Origin: Oscillospiraceae bacterium
GTDB lineage: Bacteria > Bacillota > Clostridia > Oscillospirales > Ruminococcaceae
NCBI GenBank assembly: GCA_018380115.1
Contig: JAGZUF010000037.1
Location: forward strand, 1-14,257
Reading direction: 5' to 3'
DNA: 14,257 nt
Shown one piece after another: positions 1 to 7,269 of the stretch (the first letter of the stretch is position 1; each line of letters starts with the position of its first letter). The translations under genes were made by a program, and so were the position numbers. The notes beneath the pieces were generated by a model that was given only the letters and a program-made list of their open reading frames with translations, was not told the origin of the DNA and did no database searches.

Positions 1-176
1 GAGATGAACAACTTTACGATTGCCAGAAAGATAATCCTGGATAAACAGCGCCTGTTTACGGGCCGCAGGGCAAGTGATGCAGGCGGCGGATTTTTTCAGT
101 GCCTCTTGAGAGGCTTGCCGGCAGTATGCCCTTTCAGGGCTTATGCAAGCCCCGGCTTTGCCGGAGGGCCTGACTT
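1..176 (+). repeat. Structured interspersed element, copy A, 3' part
   Basis: Non-coding. It matches the 3' two thirds of the element seen whole at 12629-12882 on the minus strand. It has a hairpin at about 101-114 (GCCTC-TTGA-GAGGC) followed by GCTTGCCGG, a small hairpin at about 128-141 (GCCC-TTTCA-GGGC), and a terminal hairpin at about 151-167 (CCGGC-TTT-GCCGG). The 5' part of the same copy appears to be at 14151-14257, since the first 22 bases here repeat the last 22 of the window. The element ends about 20 bp from the stop of the minus-strand MATE remnant. I know no Rfam family that fits. Confidence 0.75.
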
Positions 177-196
177 ATAGCTGGGGGGCCGGCCGC

Positions 197-592
197 TCAG
201 CGCCCGGCGCGCACACGGTGCCTGTGCGCGGCCCACAAAAGCCCGGCGCCCAGAAGGGCGGCCATCGCCTGTGAAAGCGGCATCGCGGCCCAGGTGCCCC
301 AAATGCCGCCCGCCGCCCCGGGCGGCACCAGCAGCGCGAAAAGCAGCAGCGGTTCGCCATAAATGAGCAGATAAGCGCCGGAATTGCGCGCTATGGCATA
401 AAAGTAGGAGGCCGTCATGCGCGAGAAGGCGGCGGGCAAGAGCCCTGCAAGGAACACGGGCAGAACGGCCGCCACCTGGCGGGTCACCTGAGGTGATGCG
501 CCGAACAGCGCCGCAGCATGTGCGCGCAGGGAAAACAGTCCTGCCGTGCAGACGGCGGCTGCGGCTTGACGCCGCATGCCCGGCCGGGGCAC
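197..592 (-). pseudogene. MATE efflux transporter remnant (C-terminal third)
   Basis: The reading frame gives 131 residues resembling the last third of a MATE-family multidrug/sodium antiporter, a 12-helix inner-membrane exporter of about 440-450 residues. Seen directly: hydrophobic segments around VAAVLPVFLAGLLPAAF, SGAYLLIYGEPLLLFALLV and GIWGTWAAMPLSQAMAALLG. The stretch ASYFYAIARNSGAYLLIYGEP and the late PLSQ motif are typical of clostridial MATE C-termini. The N-terminal eight or so helices are absent, and the DNA where they should lie encodes the acetyltransferase. The frame continues in phase from that gene past its TGA stop, so the GTG at 590-592 may not be a real start, and I see no good Shine-Dalgarno sequence. 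A six-helix or shorter product should not transport, so this is called a decayed fragment. Family assignment is from recognition, not a search. Confidence 0.7.
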
Positions 593-607
593 CGCCGTGT
601 GCCTGCG

Positions 608-1240
608 TCAAAGCAGGCTGCGGCAGTGCGCCTCCAGCGCCTCATAAAAGCGGGCGAGATGCAGCCCGTCTACAAGGGCATGGTGGCACAGCGCCGTAAC
701 CGGTATGCGCACGCGCCCGCCCTCCTGCACATAGCGGCCCCAGGTGATGCGGGGGTTGCTGTCCGCCGGGGCGGGCACAGGCTGGATGAGGCTTTCGTAG
801 GACAACCACGGCAGGGTAGAGACGAAGATAAGGCTGCCGGCCTCTTCTTCGCTGTCCTCCACGCTGCGCGCCTGCCGCGCAGCCTTCTGCGCCTGCACGG
901 CAAGGGGCAGGTATTCGCTCAACGGCATATTGCTGCGCAGCGTGCAGTAACAGTAGGTTCCGTCGTCCAGCGCGACGGTGTGCGAGGTGGGGCAGTGGCT
1001 GAATTCCACAATGCCGCTACCCTCGATGCGCTGGCGGAATTCGGGCACGTCATTCGCGGCCCTTGCGGCGCAGTAGCAGAAGCTGAGGAAAAAGGGCAGC
1101 CCCTCACGCTTTACGGCTTTTGCAAAGTCCGTAATGTCCGTTTTTACCGTGGCGCCCACATAGGGGTACGCCATGGCGCGAAAGTAGTCAAAGTGTTTCT
1201 TCCTGGGGTAAGCATCCATATTGATACGGCGGGGCTGCAT
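608..1240 (-). CDS. Chloramphenicol acetyltransferase-like O-acetyltransferase
   Basis: This 210-residue protein has the length and fold signature of the CAT family, trimeric cytoplasmic enzymes that move an acetyl group from acetyl-CoA to a hydroxyl of an acceptor. The hallmark HHxxxDG appears as HHALVDG at residues 186-192: H187 is the expected catalytic base and D191 the structural aspartate. The N-terminal stretch RKKHFDYFRAMAYPYVG fits the usual W/F-x-R-K-x-H-F-D/E-x-F start of the family. The start is well set by AAAAGGAGG about 8 nt before the ATG. It lies 123 bp downstream of the ATPase with no obvious terminator between, so it may share the riboswitch-controlled transcript. Many clostridial CAT-like proteins act on unknown acceptors, so chloramphenicol resistance is not implied. 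The frame after its stop continues directly into the MATE remnant. Confidence 0.88.
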   Translation of the reverse strand: MQPRRINMDAYPRKKHFDYFRAMAYPYVGATVKTDITDFAKAVKREGLPFFLSFCYCAARAANDVPEFRQRIEGSGIVEFSHCPTSHTVALDDGTYCYCTLRSNMPLSEYLPLAVQAQKAARQARSVEDSEEEAGSLIFVSTLPWLSYESLIQPVPAPADSNPRITWGRYVQEGGRVRIPVTALCHHALVDGLHLARFYEALEAHCRSLL

Positions 1241-1363
1241 GGCGTCATCCTCCTTTTAGGGCGCGGTGTGCCGCAGGAAAAGCGTTTTTGTGCGCAGAAA
1301 AGGCACCGCTCACGCTCTCAGGATACCACAAACCGGATATTGCCGTCCACCTGGGAAGCAAAG

Positions 1364-3976
1364 TTATCTGCGGGCAAGTGCCTTGAATAGCTGGATGAGC
1401 ACCGTGGGTGCAAAGGCCAGCGCGGCGATCTGTCCAATTTGGGCGGCGCCCAGCGGGGTAACGGCAAACAGCTGGCTTAGGCCGGGCACAAACAGCACGG
1501 CAGCCAAAAGAGCTGTGCCGCCGGCAAAGGCCAGCAGGGAAAAGCGGTTCGAGCCAAGGCCCAGCCGGAAGATGGGCTCTTTGCCGCGGCAGTTGAAGCC
1601 GTGGAACAGGCGCGCCAGCGTGAGAGTGGCAAAGGCCATGGTGGCAGCAGCACTGGCGCCGCCCCATGCGTAGCCGAGATAGAATGCAGCCATTGTGGAA
1701 GCAGCGATGAGCGCGCCCTGGCCGAAGATGCGCACTGCGGCGGGCTTATCCAGAATAGGGGCCCTGGGGTCTCTTGGCTTTTGCTCCAGCAGTCCGGGGC
1801 GCGCAGGCTCCATGCCGATGGCAATGGCGGGCAGGGAGTCTGTCAGCAGGTTGATAAACAGCAGGTGCACAGGCAAAAACGGCACTGGCAGGCCCATCAC
1901 CGAGGCGTACACCACGCACAGAATGCCGGCCATGTTGCCGGACAGAAGAAACTGAATGGCGTTTTTAATGTTGGTGAACACGCCGCGCCCATTTACCACC
2001 GCCTGTACGATGGTGGCAAAGTTATCGTCTGACAGAATCATGGAGGCTGCATCCTTGCTGACCTCCGTTCCGGTGATGCCCATCGCCACGCCGATGTCCG
2101 CCTGTTTCAGGGCGGGGGCGTCGTTTACGCCGTCGCCTGTCATGGATACGATGCACCCGCGCCGCTGCCATGCGGCCACGATGCGTATCTTGTGTTCTGG
2201 TGAAACGCGCGCATACACCGCCACCTTCGGCAGCACCTTGTCCAGTGCGGCGTCATCCATGGCGTCCAGCTCTACGCCGGAAAGCGCCATGTCGCCATCG
2301 GAAAAAATGCCTATCTGCCGGGCGATGGCGGCGGCGGTGGTTTTGTGGTCGCCCGTTATCATTACAGTGCGGATGCCGCCGCGCTTCGCATCCGCCACCG
2401 CCTGCACAGATTCAGGCCGCGGGGGGTCCATCATGGCCACAAGGCCTACAAAGGTGAAATGCGCCTCGTCCTCAAATTTGAGTTCACGCACCTCAGGCAG
2501 CTGGCGCATGGCAAAGGCAAGCACGCGCAGGCCGTCCTGCGAAAGGGTGTCGTTTACCTGCATGATCTGCGCGCGCCGTTCATCCGTCATGGGCACTGCC
2601 CCGGAAGATGTCAGAAGAAAGTCTGCACGCTGCAAAAGTACGTCGATGGCGCCTTTTGTCAGCAGGGTGGGCTGGCCGTCCAGCATATGCAGGGTGCTCA
2701 TCAGCTTGCGGCCGGAATCGAACGAAAGCTCCTGCAGGCGGGGGTGATGCTGCCGGTACAGTGTTTCATCCACTTCCAGCGCATCACCTATCTGCACAAG
2801 AGCCACTTCAGTGGGGTCGCCGATAGAGGTGCCCTCCGCCTCATTGGTGGTGGCGTCGCTGGCAAGCAGGCCTATTTTTACAAGCAGGCGCTGCGGCTCG
2901 TTGGCAAGCGAAAGATTTTCCGCATCTATCAGCATGCCGTCGGCCCACAGCTTCTGCACGGTCATGCGGTTCTGCGTCAGTGTGCCGGTCTTATCTGAGC
3001 AAATCACAGATACGGCGCCAAGGCTTTCTACCGCTTTCAGATCCTTCAAAATGGCGTTTTGCCGGGCCATTTTCTGCGTGCTCATGGCAAGCACGATGGT
3101 GACGATAGAAGAAAGCGCCTCCGGAATGGCGGCTACCGCCAGCGCTACGGCAAACATCAGCGAATCCAAAAGAGGCATATGGCTGCGGAACACAGACAAA
3201 AGGAATACGCCCACACATACCACCAGGATGACAGCGGCCAGCTTTTTGGAAAAATCGTCCAGGCTTTTCTGCAGCGGTGTTCGGCGCTGCTGTGTCTGGT
3301 TCATTAGTGCGGCTATTTTGCCAAGCTCAGTATGCATGCCGGTGGCAGTGATAAGCACAGAGGCGCGCCCATAGGTAACAAGCGAACCGGAAAATACCAT
3401 GTTTTTCTGGTCGCCCAGGGCGATGTTTTCCCCCGCGAGAGCATCGGCCGTCTTTTCTACGCTTTCGCTTTCCCCTGTCAGCGAACTTTCGTTCACTTTC
3501 AGTGAAAAGTTTTCCAAAATGCGCCCGTCTGCAGCTACGAGGTCGCCCGCCTCCAGCAGCAGGATATCGCCAGGTACAAGCTGTGCCACGGGCAGTTCCG
3601 TGCGCTGGCCACCGCGCAGCACTTTGGCGCTGGGCGAGGCCATGGCCTTCAGGCTGGCAAGAGATTTTTCCGCCTTGAAATACTGCACGGTGCCAAGCGC
3701 TGCATTCAAAAGAAGCACGGCGAAGATGACGGCGGTGCTCTCTGCATTGCCGGACAGCATGGAGATGACGGCCGCCGCAATAAGAATGACCACCAGAAGG
3801 TCTTTGAACTGCTCGAAAAACACGGCGGCGGCAGATTTTTTTTTGCCTTCGTGCAGCTGGTTTGGGCCGTGTTCGCGCAGACGGTCTTCGGCCTGCGCGG
3901 CGCTGAGGCCCTGCGGCGAGGCGGAAAGGCTTTGCAGCGCCTGCTGCGGAGTTTGGGAAAAGAAAGGTTTTGTCAT
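1364..3976 (-). CDS. P2-type cation-transporting ATPase (Ca2+/Mn2+ class)
   Basis: An 870-residue P-type ATPase, close to the family's 870-900. It pumps divalent cations across the cytoplasmic membrane using ATP. Motifs in order: N-terminal cation-ATPase domain (GLSAAQAEDRLREHGPNQL); helices M1-M2 at about 55-100; actuator loop TGES at 167-170; M4 motif AVAAIPEALSS with the ion-binding Pro-Glu; phosphorylation motif DKTGTLT with D328; hinge motif GDGVNDAP at 614-621; and M6 NLLTDSLPAIAIGMEP with the ion-binding Asn/Asp. The M4 and M6 motifs place it with SERCA/PMR1-like bacterial pumps, not heavy-metal or K+ pumps. The ATG has CAGGAGGA upstream. A yybP-ykoY riboswitch and terminator precede it, which in known cases answers to Mn2+, so Mn2+ (with or without Ca2+) export is the likely role. 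Ion choice cannot be proved from sequence. No defect is seen. Confidence 0.93.
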   Translation of the reverse strand: MTKPFFSQTPQQALQSLSASPQGLSAAQAEDRLREHGPNQLHEGKKKSAAAVFFEQFKDLLVVILIAAAVISMLSGNAESTAVIFAVLLLNAALGTVQYFKAEKSLASLKAMASPSAKVLRGGQRTELPVAQLVPGDILLLEAGDLVAADGRILENFSLKVNESSLTGESESVEKTADALAGENIALGDQKNMVFSGSLVTYGRASVLITATGMHTELGKIAALMNQTQQRRTPLQKSLDDFSKKLAAVILVVCVGVFLLSVFRSHMPLLDSLMFAVALAVAAIPEALSSIVTIVLAMSTQKMARQNAILKDLKAVESLGAVSVICSDKTGTLTQNRMTVQKLWADGMLIDAENLSLANEPQRLLVKIGLLASDATTNEAEGTSIGDPTEVALVQIGDALEVDETLYRQHHPRLQELSFDSGRKLMSTLHMLDGQPTLLTKGAIDVLLQRADFLLTSSGAVPMTDERRAQIMQVNDTLSQDGLRVLAFAMRQLPEVRELKFEDEAHFTFVGLVAMMDPPRPESVQAVADAKRGGIRTVMITGDHKTTAAAIARQIGIFSDGDMALSGVELDAMDDAALDKVLPKVAVYARVSPEHKIRIVAAWQRRGCIVSMTGDGVNDAPALKQADIGVAMGITGTEVSKDAASMILSDDNFATIVQAVVNGRGVFTNIKNAIQFLLSGNMAGILCVVYASVMGLPVPFLPVHLLFINLLTDSLPAIAIGMEPARPGLLEQKPRDPRAPILDKPAAVRIFGQGALIAASTMAAFYLGYAWGGASAAATMAFATLTLARLFHGFNCRGKEPIFRLGLGSNRFSLLAFAGGTALLAAVLFVPGLSQLFAVTPLGAAQIGQIAALAFAPTVLIQLFKALARR

Positions 3977-4034
3977 GCGTTGTCCTCCTGACAGTATGAT
4001 GGGCTTTGAATGAAGAGGTAAAACATCTGGCCGG

Positions 4035-4080
4035 AAAATAAAAAGACTTTCCGGCGGCTGTGTTCAACCGTCGAAAAGTC
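4035..4080 (-). terminator. Riboswitch-controlled intrinsic terminator
   Basis: On the minus strand GACTTTTCGACGGTTG and its near-complement ending GCCGCCGGAAAGTC form a long imperfect stem (4045-4080) followed directly by TTTTTATTTT (4035-4044). Its 5' arm, CTTTTCGAC at 4070-4078, is also the 3' strand of the aptamer's closing helix. Aptamer closure and terminator formation are therefore mutually exclusive, as expected of an ON switch: ligand binding holds the helix and lets RNA polymerase continue into the ATPase gene. Confidence 0.85.
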
Positions 4081-4187
4081 TGATTACCGGCAAAAAGCGG
4101 CGTGTGCCACCAGGCCTTTTTCAGAGGCCGGACTGTTGACGGCACACACAAAGGGCAGCGGCCCCTTGCAACGACTCCCTTTTCAAC
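4070..4187 (-). promoter_or_regulatory. yybP-ykoY (Mn2+) riboswitch aptamer
   Basis: The minus-strand leader of the ATPase has the layout of the yybP-ykoY class. The closing helix pairs GTTGAAAAG (4179-4187) with CTTTTCGAC (4070-4078), nine pairs including one G-U. The purine-rich AAGGGAGTCG follows the 5' strand, as in the conserved GGGGAGUAG segment. A second arm pairs GTGTGTGCC with GGCACACGC and encloses GTCAACAGTCCGG and a hairpin GGCCT...AGGCC. The conserved GUCAACA-type loop is recognisable. This class senses Mn2+ and is known upstream of P-type ATPases and other Mn exporters. The terminator overlap and gene context agree. A covariance-model score was not available. Confidence 0.83.
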
Positions 4188-4262
4188 TTTACCCTGTTTT
4201 GTTTGCGCCGGGCACAAAGGCCCGCGCGGCCTGACGCCCGGTGCGGGCGGAAGGGCAAAGGC

Positions 4263-4292
4263 ATCATAGCATGCACGGGCGGGCAAAGTCAA
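4263..4292 (-). promoter_or_regulatory. Sigma-A promoter for riboswitch and ATPase
   Basis: Minus strand: TTGACT (4287-4292), an 18-bp spacer and TATGAT (4263-4268), both close to consensus. Transcription would begin near 4256 and run through a GC-rich hairpin (about 4205-4245) and the aptamer to the ATPase ATG, a leader of about 280 nt. It lies just downstream of the ABC-F terminator, so the ATPase is likely an independent unit. Confidence 0.75.
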
Positions 4293-4411
4293 GGGGGAAC
4301 ATGTGAAATGTATCCGCGGCCTTATTCTGTGCCTGCCGTAAAAATGACTGCCCCCAGATGAAGATATGTGTGCGGCCGTTGAAAATAGAATAATAAACCC
4401 CACACAGGCTG

Positions 4412-4431
4412 AAAAAGCAGCGGCTGCTGCT
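4412..4431 (-). terminator. Intrinsic terminator of the ABC-F gene
   Basis: On the minus strand AGCAGC-AGCC-GCTGCT (4416-4431) forms a perfect 6-bp stem with a four-base loop, followed by TTTT (4412-4415). It overlaps the TAG stop codon of the ABC-F gene (4430-4432) and separates that gene from the ATPase promoter. Confidence 0.75.
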
Positions 4432-5918
4432 ACAGCTGCACGCACTGCGTGGCAATGCGGCGGCGGAACACGGCGTCATGCTCTGTGAACAACAGGGTGG
4501 GGGCGTATTCCAGAACCAGCGATTCCAGCTGTTCGCGTGCGGTGATGTCAAGGTAATTCAGCGGCTCATCCCACACATACAGGTGTGCGCTTTCACACAG
4601 GCTTTTTGCCAGCATAGCCTTTTTTTTCTGGCCTTCGCTGGCCTGCTCCAGCGGAAGGGAAAACTGTGCACGCGAAAAGCCGAACTTGCGCAGAATGGCA
4701 AGAAAGCGGCTTTCCTCCAGCCCGTGCGCGCGGGCAAAGGCGTGCGGAGTGCCGCACACGCCCTCCGCTGTCTGTGCCACATACGAAAGGCGTATGCCGC
4801 CTGCCAGCCACACGCCGCCCTCTGTGCGAAGGCCGGCAGTTTTTTGCGGCAGAATGGCGCGCAGCAGGCTGGTTTTTCCGCAGCCGTTCGGCCCGCACAG
4901 GGCCACGCGCCCGCCCGTAGGCACGGTGAAGCTCACCGGCCCGCACCTGTACGCTGCCATAGAAAACACGCGCACTGTCAAAGCGTGCCGCACACGGCTG
5001 TATGCAGGGCAGGGGCGAAAGCTTCAGCGCCTCAGCGGTGTCGCTGTCCGCCAAAAGGCCGCGCTGCGCTGCAGCGGCCTGAACCCTGCGCGCCTCGATG
5101 TTTTTTGCGCGTTTCATCATTTTGGCGGCCTTGTGGCCAAGGTAGCCGCGGTCCGGCCGCAGGCCTGAATTCCGCTGCCCTTTCTTTTCATGCTCGGCCT
5201 TTTGGGCAAACTGTGCGGCGCGCCGGGCGGCTTCATCCAGGCGTTTTGCCTCCCGCTGCAGCTTGCTGTTCTGCGCCTGCTCAAAAGCAAGGCGTTTATC
5301 TGTCTCGCCGCGGTACACTTCCCAGTTTCCGGCAATGAGGTGCGGGCCGCTGGCCTCCAGACACAGCGTATGCGTGGTGCAGGCGTTCAGCAGTGCGCGG
5401 TCGTGTGAGGCCACAATGAACCCCCGCTTGCGCGCAAGGTAGGCGGCCACAGCCTCGCGCGCGGGTTCGTCCAAGTGATTGGTCGGCTCATCCAGCAGAA
5501 GAAAGCGCTCTTCCCCTGCAAACAGCATGGCAAGCAGAAGCTTGGTGGCCTCACCGCCTGAAAGGGTAGAAAATGGCCGGCACAATGCCTCTTCCGACAC
5601 GCCCAAAAGCCCTGCTTCGCGCGCAAGGGCCCAGTCCCCGGCGCCGGGGAACAGGCGCCCGGCAATTTCATAGGCGCACAATTCGCCCTCCGGCACATTA
5701 AATGGAAACAATGCTGCCGCGCAGGGCATGGCAATGCGCCCGGCAGCGGGCACGAGCGCGCCGCAGAGCAGGCGCAGAAGCGTGCTTTTGCCCCGCCCAT
5801 TTGCCCCTGCCAGGCCCAGCCGCCAGCGGGAATCGAGCGAGAGGGAAACATGTTCGAATAAGGGCCCCGCTGCACCGGGGTAAGAAAATGAAATATCCTT
5901 TATTGTGATTAAAGCCAT
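4430..5918 (-). pseudogene. Lsa-type ABC-F ribosome protection protein, frameshifted
   Basis: Two frames together encode a complete ABC-F ATPase. This family has two ABC domains and no membrane segment, and acts at the ribosome; Lsa-type members displace lincosamide, pleuromutilin and streptogramin A drugs. Domain 1 (from ATG 5918, AAAGGAGG 8 nt upstream): Walker A GANGRGKST with K44, signature LSGGE, Walker B LLLDEPTNHLD. The linker holds GHKAAKMMKRAKNIEARR, a hallmark of Lsa-like proteins. The first frame is sound to about Q324 (FDSARVFYGSVQ); the other frame then continues CGPVSFTVPTGGRVALCGPNGCGKTS (K348), signature SEGQKKK and Walker B LYVWDEPLNYLD. Removing one base near 4946 gives a 495-residue protein, the usual length. 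With the base present the product ends as a one-domain protein with an out-of-frame tail to 4593. It may be a real mutation or a sequencing error. A downstream GTG at 4993 lacks a clear ribosome site. Confidence 0.9.
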
Positions 5919-6029
5919 ATGGCATGCCTCCTTTGCACAAGGCGCGGCGGCGGGCAGGCGCAGGCCCGGCCAGCTTTGCCACGCAGGTGTTCTGCCGGGC
6001 GGGCGCGCTTTTGCACCGCGCCGGCAGGC

Positions 6030-6076
6030 AAAAAAAGAGAAAGCCGCGGGGCGGCACACATGCCTCCCGCGGCTTT
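6030..6076 (-). terminator. Premature terminator (attenuator) in ABC-F leader
   Basis: Minus strand: AAAGCCGCGG (6067-6076) pairs perfectly over 10 bp with CCGCGGCTTT (6040-6049); the loop itself has a small GGC/GCC hairpin. CTC and then seven T follow (6030-6039). It lies about 110 nt before the ABC-F ATG and about 225 nt after the leader ORF, so full-length transcription would require read-through or antitermination. GGCTTTG near 6265-6272 on the minus strand could pair with CAAAGCC of the terminator's 5' arm as an antiterminator; that pairing is only a proposal. Confidence 0.8.
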
Positions 6077-6302
6077 GCGGTGCTGGGGGGCCGCGCCCGC
6101 TGCGCTGTGCCAGGCCCGAAGGCGGAAGCGCACGCGTGCAGGGCCGGACGGACAGCCGTCTGTGCAAAGACGCAAAAAAGGAAGGACGCGTGCCCGCCGC
6201 CCCCCACAGAGGCAGACGGATACCCCGCTTTGTGCAAAGCAAAACAAAGCACCGGCGCAAAACAACAAAGCCCGCGCTGGAAAAGCCTGTTCGCTCACAC
6301 AC

Positions 6303-6320
6303 TTACAGGGTATTGCGCAT
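6303..6320 (-). CDS. Candidate leader peptide MRNTL of the ABC-F gene
   Basis: A five-codon ORF (ATG CGC AAT ACC CTG TAA) begins about 30 nt after the predicted transcription start of the ABC-F leader. AAAGGTG lies 7 nt before its ATG, a plausible ribosome binding site; GGAAGG directly abuts the ATG and is probably too close. Antibiotic-responsive ABC-F genes often have very short upstream ORFs at which a drug-stalled ribosome changes leader folding and prevents premature termination. Position, size and the terminator downstream fit that arrangement. ORFs this short arise easily by chance, so the call rests on context. Confidence 0.45.
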   Translation of the reverse strand: MRNTL

Positions 6321-6355
6321 CCTTCCACACCTTTCTGAAACTGTATTCTGAACAC

Positions 6356-6384
6356 ATCATACCATATATGGTCCTGTTTTGCAA
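6356..6384 (-). promoter_or_regulatory. Promoter of the ABC-F leader
   Basis: Minus strand: TTGCAA (6379-6384), 17-bp spacer, TATGAT (6356-6361). Transcription would start near 6349, giving a leader of about 430 nt before the ABC-F ATG. Apart from the leader ORF and attenuator, the leader (5919-6349) is GC-rich with several smaller stems, for example GCTTTG-CA-CAAAGC near 6226-6239, and I see no other gene in it. The -35 faces the -35 of a divergent promoter. Confidence 0.7.
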
Positions 6385-6392
6385 GGGAGCGC

Positions 6393-6421
6393 TTGCACGA
6401 AGGGACGGCTTGGAGTATCAT
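6393..6421 (+). promoter_or_regulatory. Divergent promoter of the nucleotidyltransferase gene
   Basis: Plus strand: TTGCAC (6393-6398), 17-bp spacer, TATCAT (6416-6421), overlapping an AT-rich TATCATAAAATA. Only 8 bp separate this -35 from the -35 of the minus-strand promoter, and the two hexamers form the arms of an inverted repeat (TGCAAG at 6380-6385, CTTGCA at 6392-6397). One bound protein could affect both genes. Confidence 0.55.
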
Positions 6422-6518
6422 AAAATACCCGCCCGGAAAAGGCGCGCCGGTGAAAGACGTCAGAGCGGCCCGAGGCGTGCTGGGGCGGGCGGTACAAAAA
6501 ATGCAGGAGGGTACAGGC

Positions 6519-7217
6519 ATGGCGGATGTGGATATGAAAAGCTGGGTACGGGCATTTGAAAGTCAGATGAAGGCCGAGTTCGGCAGCAGGGTGTGTTTTC
6601 TGGGCCTGCAGGGCAGCCGCGCACGGGGCGAAGCGCACGCGGGTAGCGATATTGATGCGGTGGCCATACTGGATAAGATGTCACTGGACGAGCTGGCGCG
6701 CTACCGTGCCGTTCTGGAAAAGCTGCCGCACCGTGAGCTCGCTTGCGGCTTTATTTCTGGAAAAGAAGAGCTTTGCCGGTGGGAACCCTCCGAGCTTTTG
6801 CAGTTTTATTTTGACACAGTGCCCGTGTGCGGCACGCTGGATTTTCTGCGCCCGGCGCTCACGCCGCAGGCGGCGCAGCATGCCGTGCTTTCGGGTGCGT
6901 GCAGCATCTACCACGCCTGTGCGCACAATTATGTGCATGCGCGCAGCGGCGAAGCCCTGCGCGGGCTGTGCAAGCCGGCGCTGTTTGTGCTGCGCGCCCA
7001 GCATTATTGCGAAACAGGTGTGTTTCTGCGCACCGGGCGCGAGCTGGAGGCTGCGCTGGAGGGGCAGGCGGCCTGTGTGTTGCGCGGCACGCAGGCATTT
7101 GCTGCGGGCACAGCGGGCTTTGAAGAGACGTGCGGCCTGCTGCTGAGCTGGACGGGCGGCCTCATACGCCGTTATGGCAGGGCCCCGCAGACATGGCGGC
7201 CACGGGGTGCAGGCTGA
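6519..7217 (+). CDS. Nucleotidyltransferase-domain protein
   Basis: A 232-residue cytoplasmic protein. The N-terminus carries the polymerase-beta-type nucleotidyltransferase signature: QGSRARGEAHAGSDIDAVAI has the G32-S33 motif and the paired metal-binding acids D44 and D46. Such domains transfer a nucleotide to a small molecule, RNA or protein; the group includes aminoglycoside adenylyltransferases and the MNT partners of HEPN toxins. The rest (about 110-225) is helical-looking, with SIYHACAHNYVHARSG and ALFVLRAQHYCETGVFL, and could be a helical cap or HEPN-like bundle, but I see no clear RxxxxxH motif of an active HEPN ribonuclease. Substrate unknown. The start at 6519 is chosen for CAGGAGGG 7 nt upstream; an in-frame ATG at 6501 would overlap that site. 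It has its own promoter, divergent from the ABC-F leader. The two are not an evident functional pair. Confidence 0.78.
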   Translation: MADVDMKSWVRAFESQMKAEFGSRVCFLGLQGSRARGEAHAGSDIDAVAILDKMSLDELARYRAVLEKLPHRELACGFISGKEELCRWEPSELLQFYFDTVPVCGTLDFLRPALTPQAAQHAVLSGACSIYHACAHNYVHARSGEALRGLCKPALFVLRAQHYCETGVFLRTGRELEAALEGQAACVLRGTQAFAAGTAGFEETCGLLLSWTGGLIRRYGRAPQTWRPRGAG

Positions 7218-7229
7218 AAATTCCATGAT

Positions 7230-7269
7230 GCGCCGGGGCGGTTTGCACATTGTCAAACCGCCCCGGCGC
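7230..7269. repeat. Perfect 16-bp inverted repeat over esterase promoter
   Basis: GCGCCGGGGCGGTTTG (7230-7245) is followed after 8 bases by its exact reverse complement (7254-7269). The right arm fills part of the -35 and most of the spacer of the promoter at 7250-7279. It could be a terminator for the gene on the left, but no T run follows on either strand; otherwise it could be an operator or an RNA-processing hairpin. Confidence 0.85.

Noticed and set aside
518..1390. A 290-codon plus-strand frame
   Set aside because: Antisense to the acetyltransferase, whose catalytic motif and ribosome site are clear. The plus-strand translation has no family likeness.
5919..6302. N-terminal extension of the ABC-F frame to 6302
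   Set aside because: AAAGGAGG directly precedes the ATG at 5918, the family begins there, and the extension runs through the leader terminator with a low-complexity Arg/Ala/Pro-rich translation.
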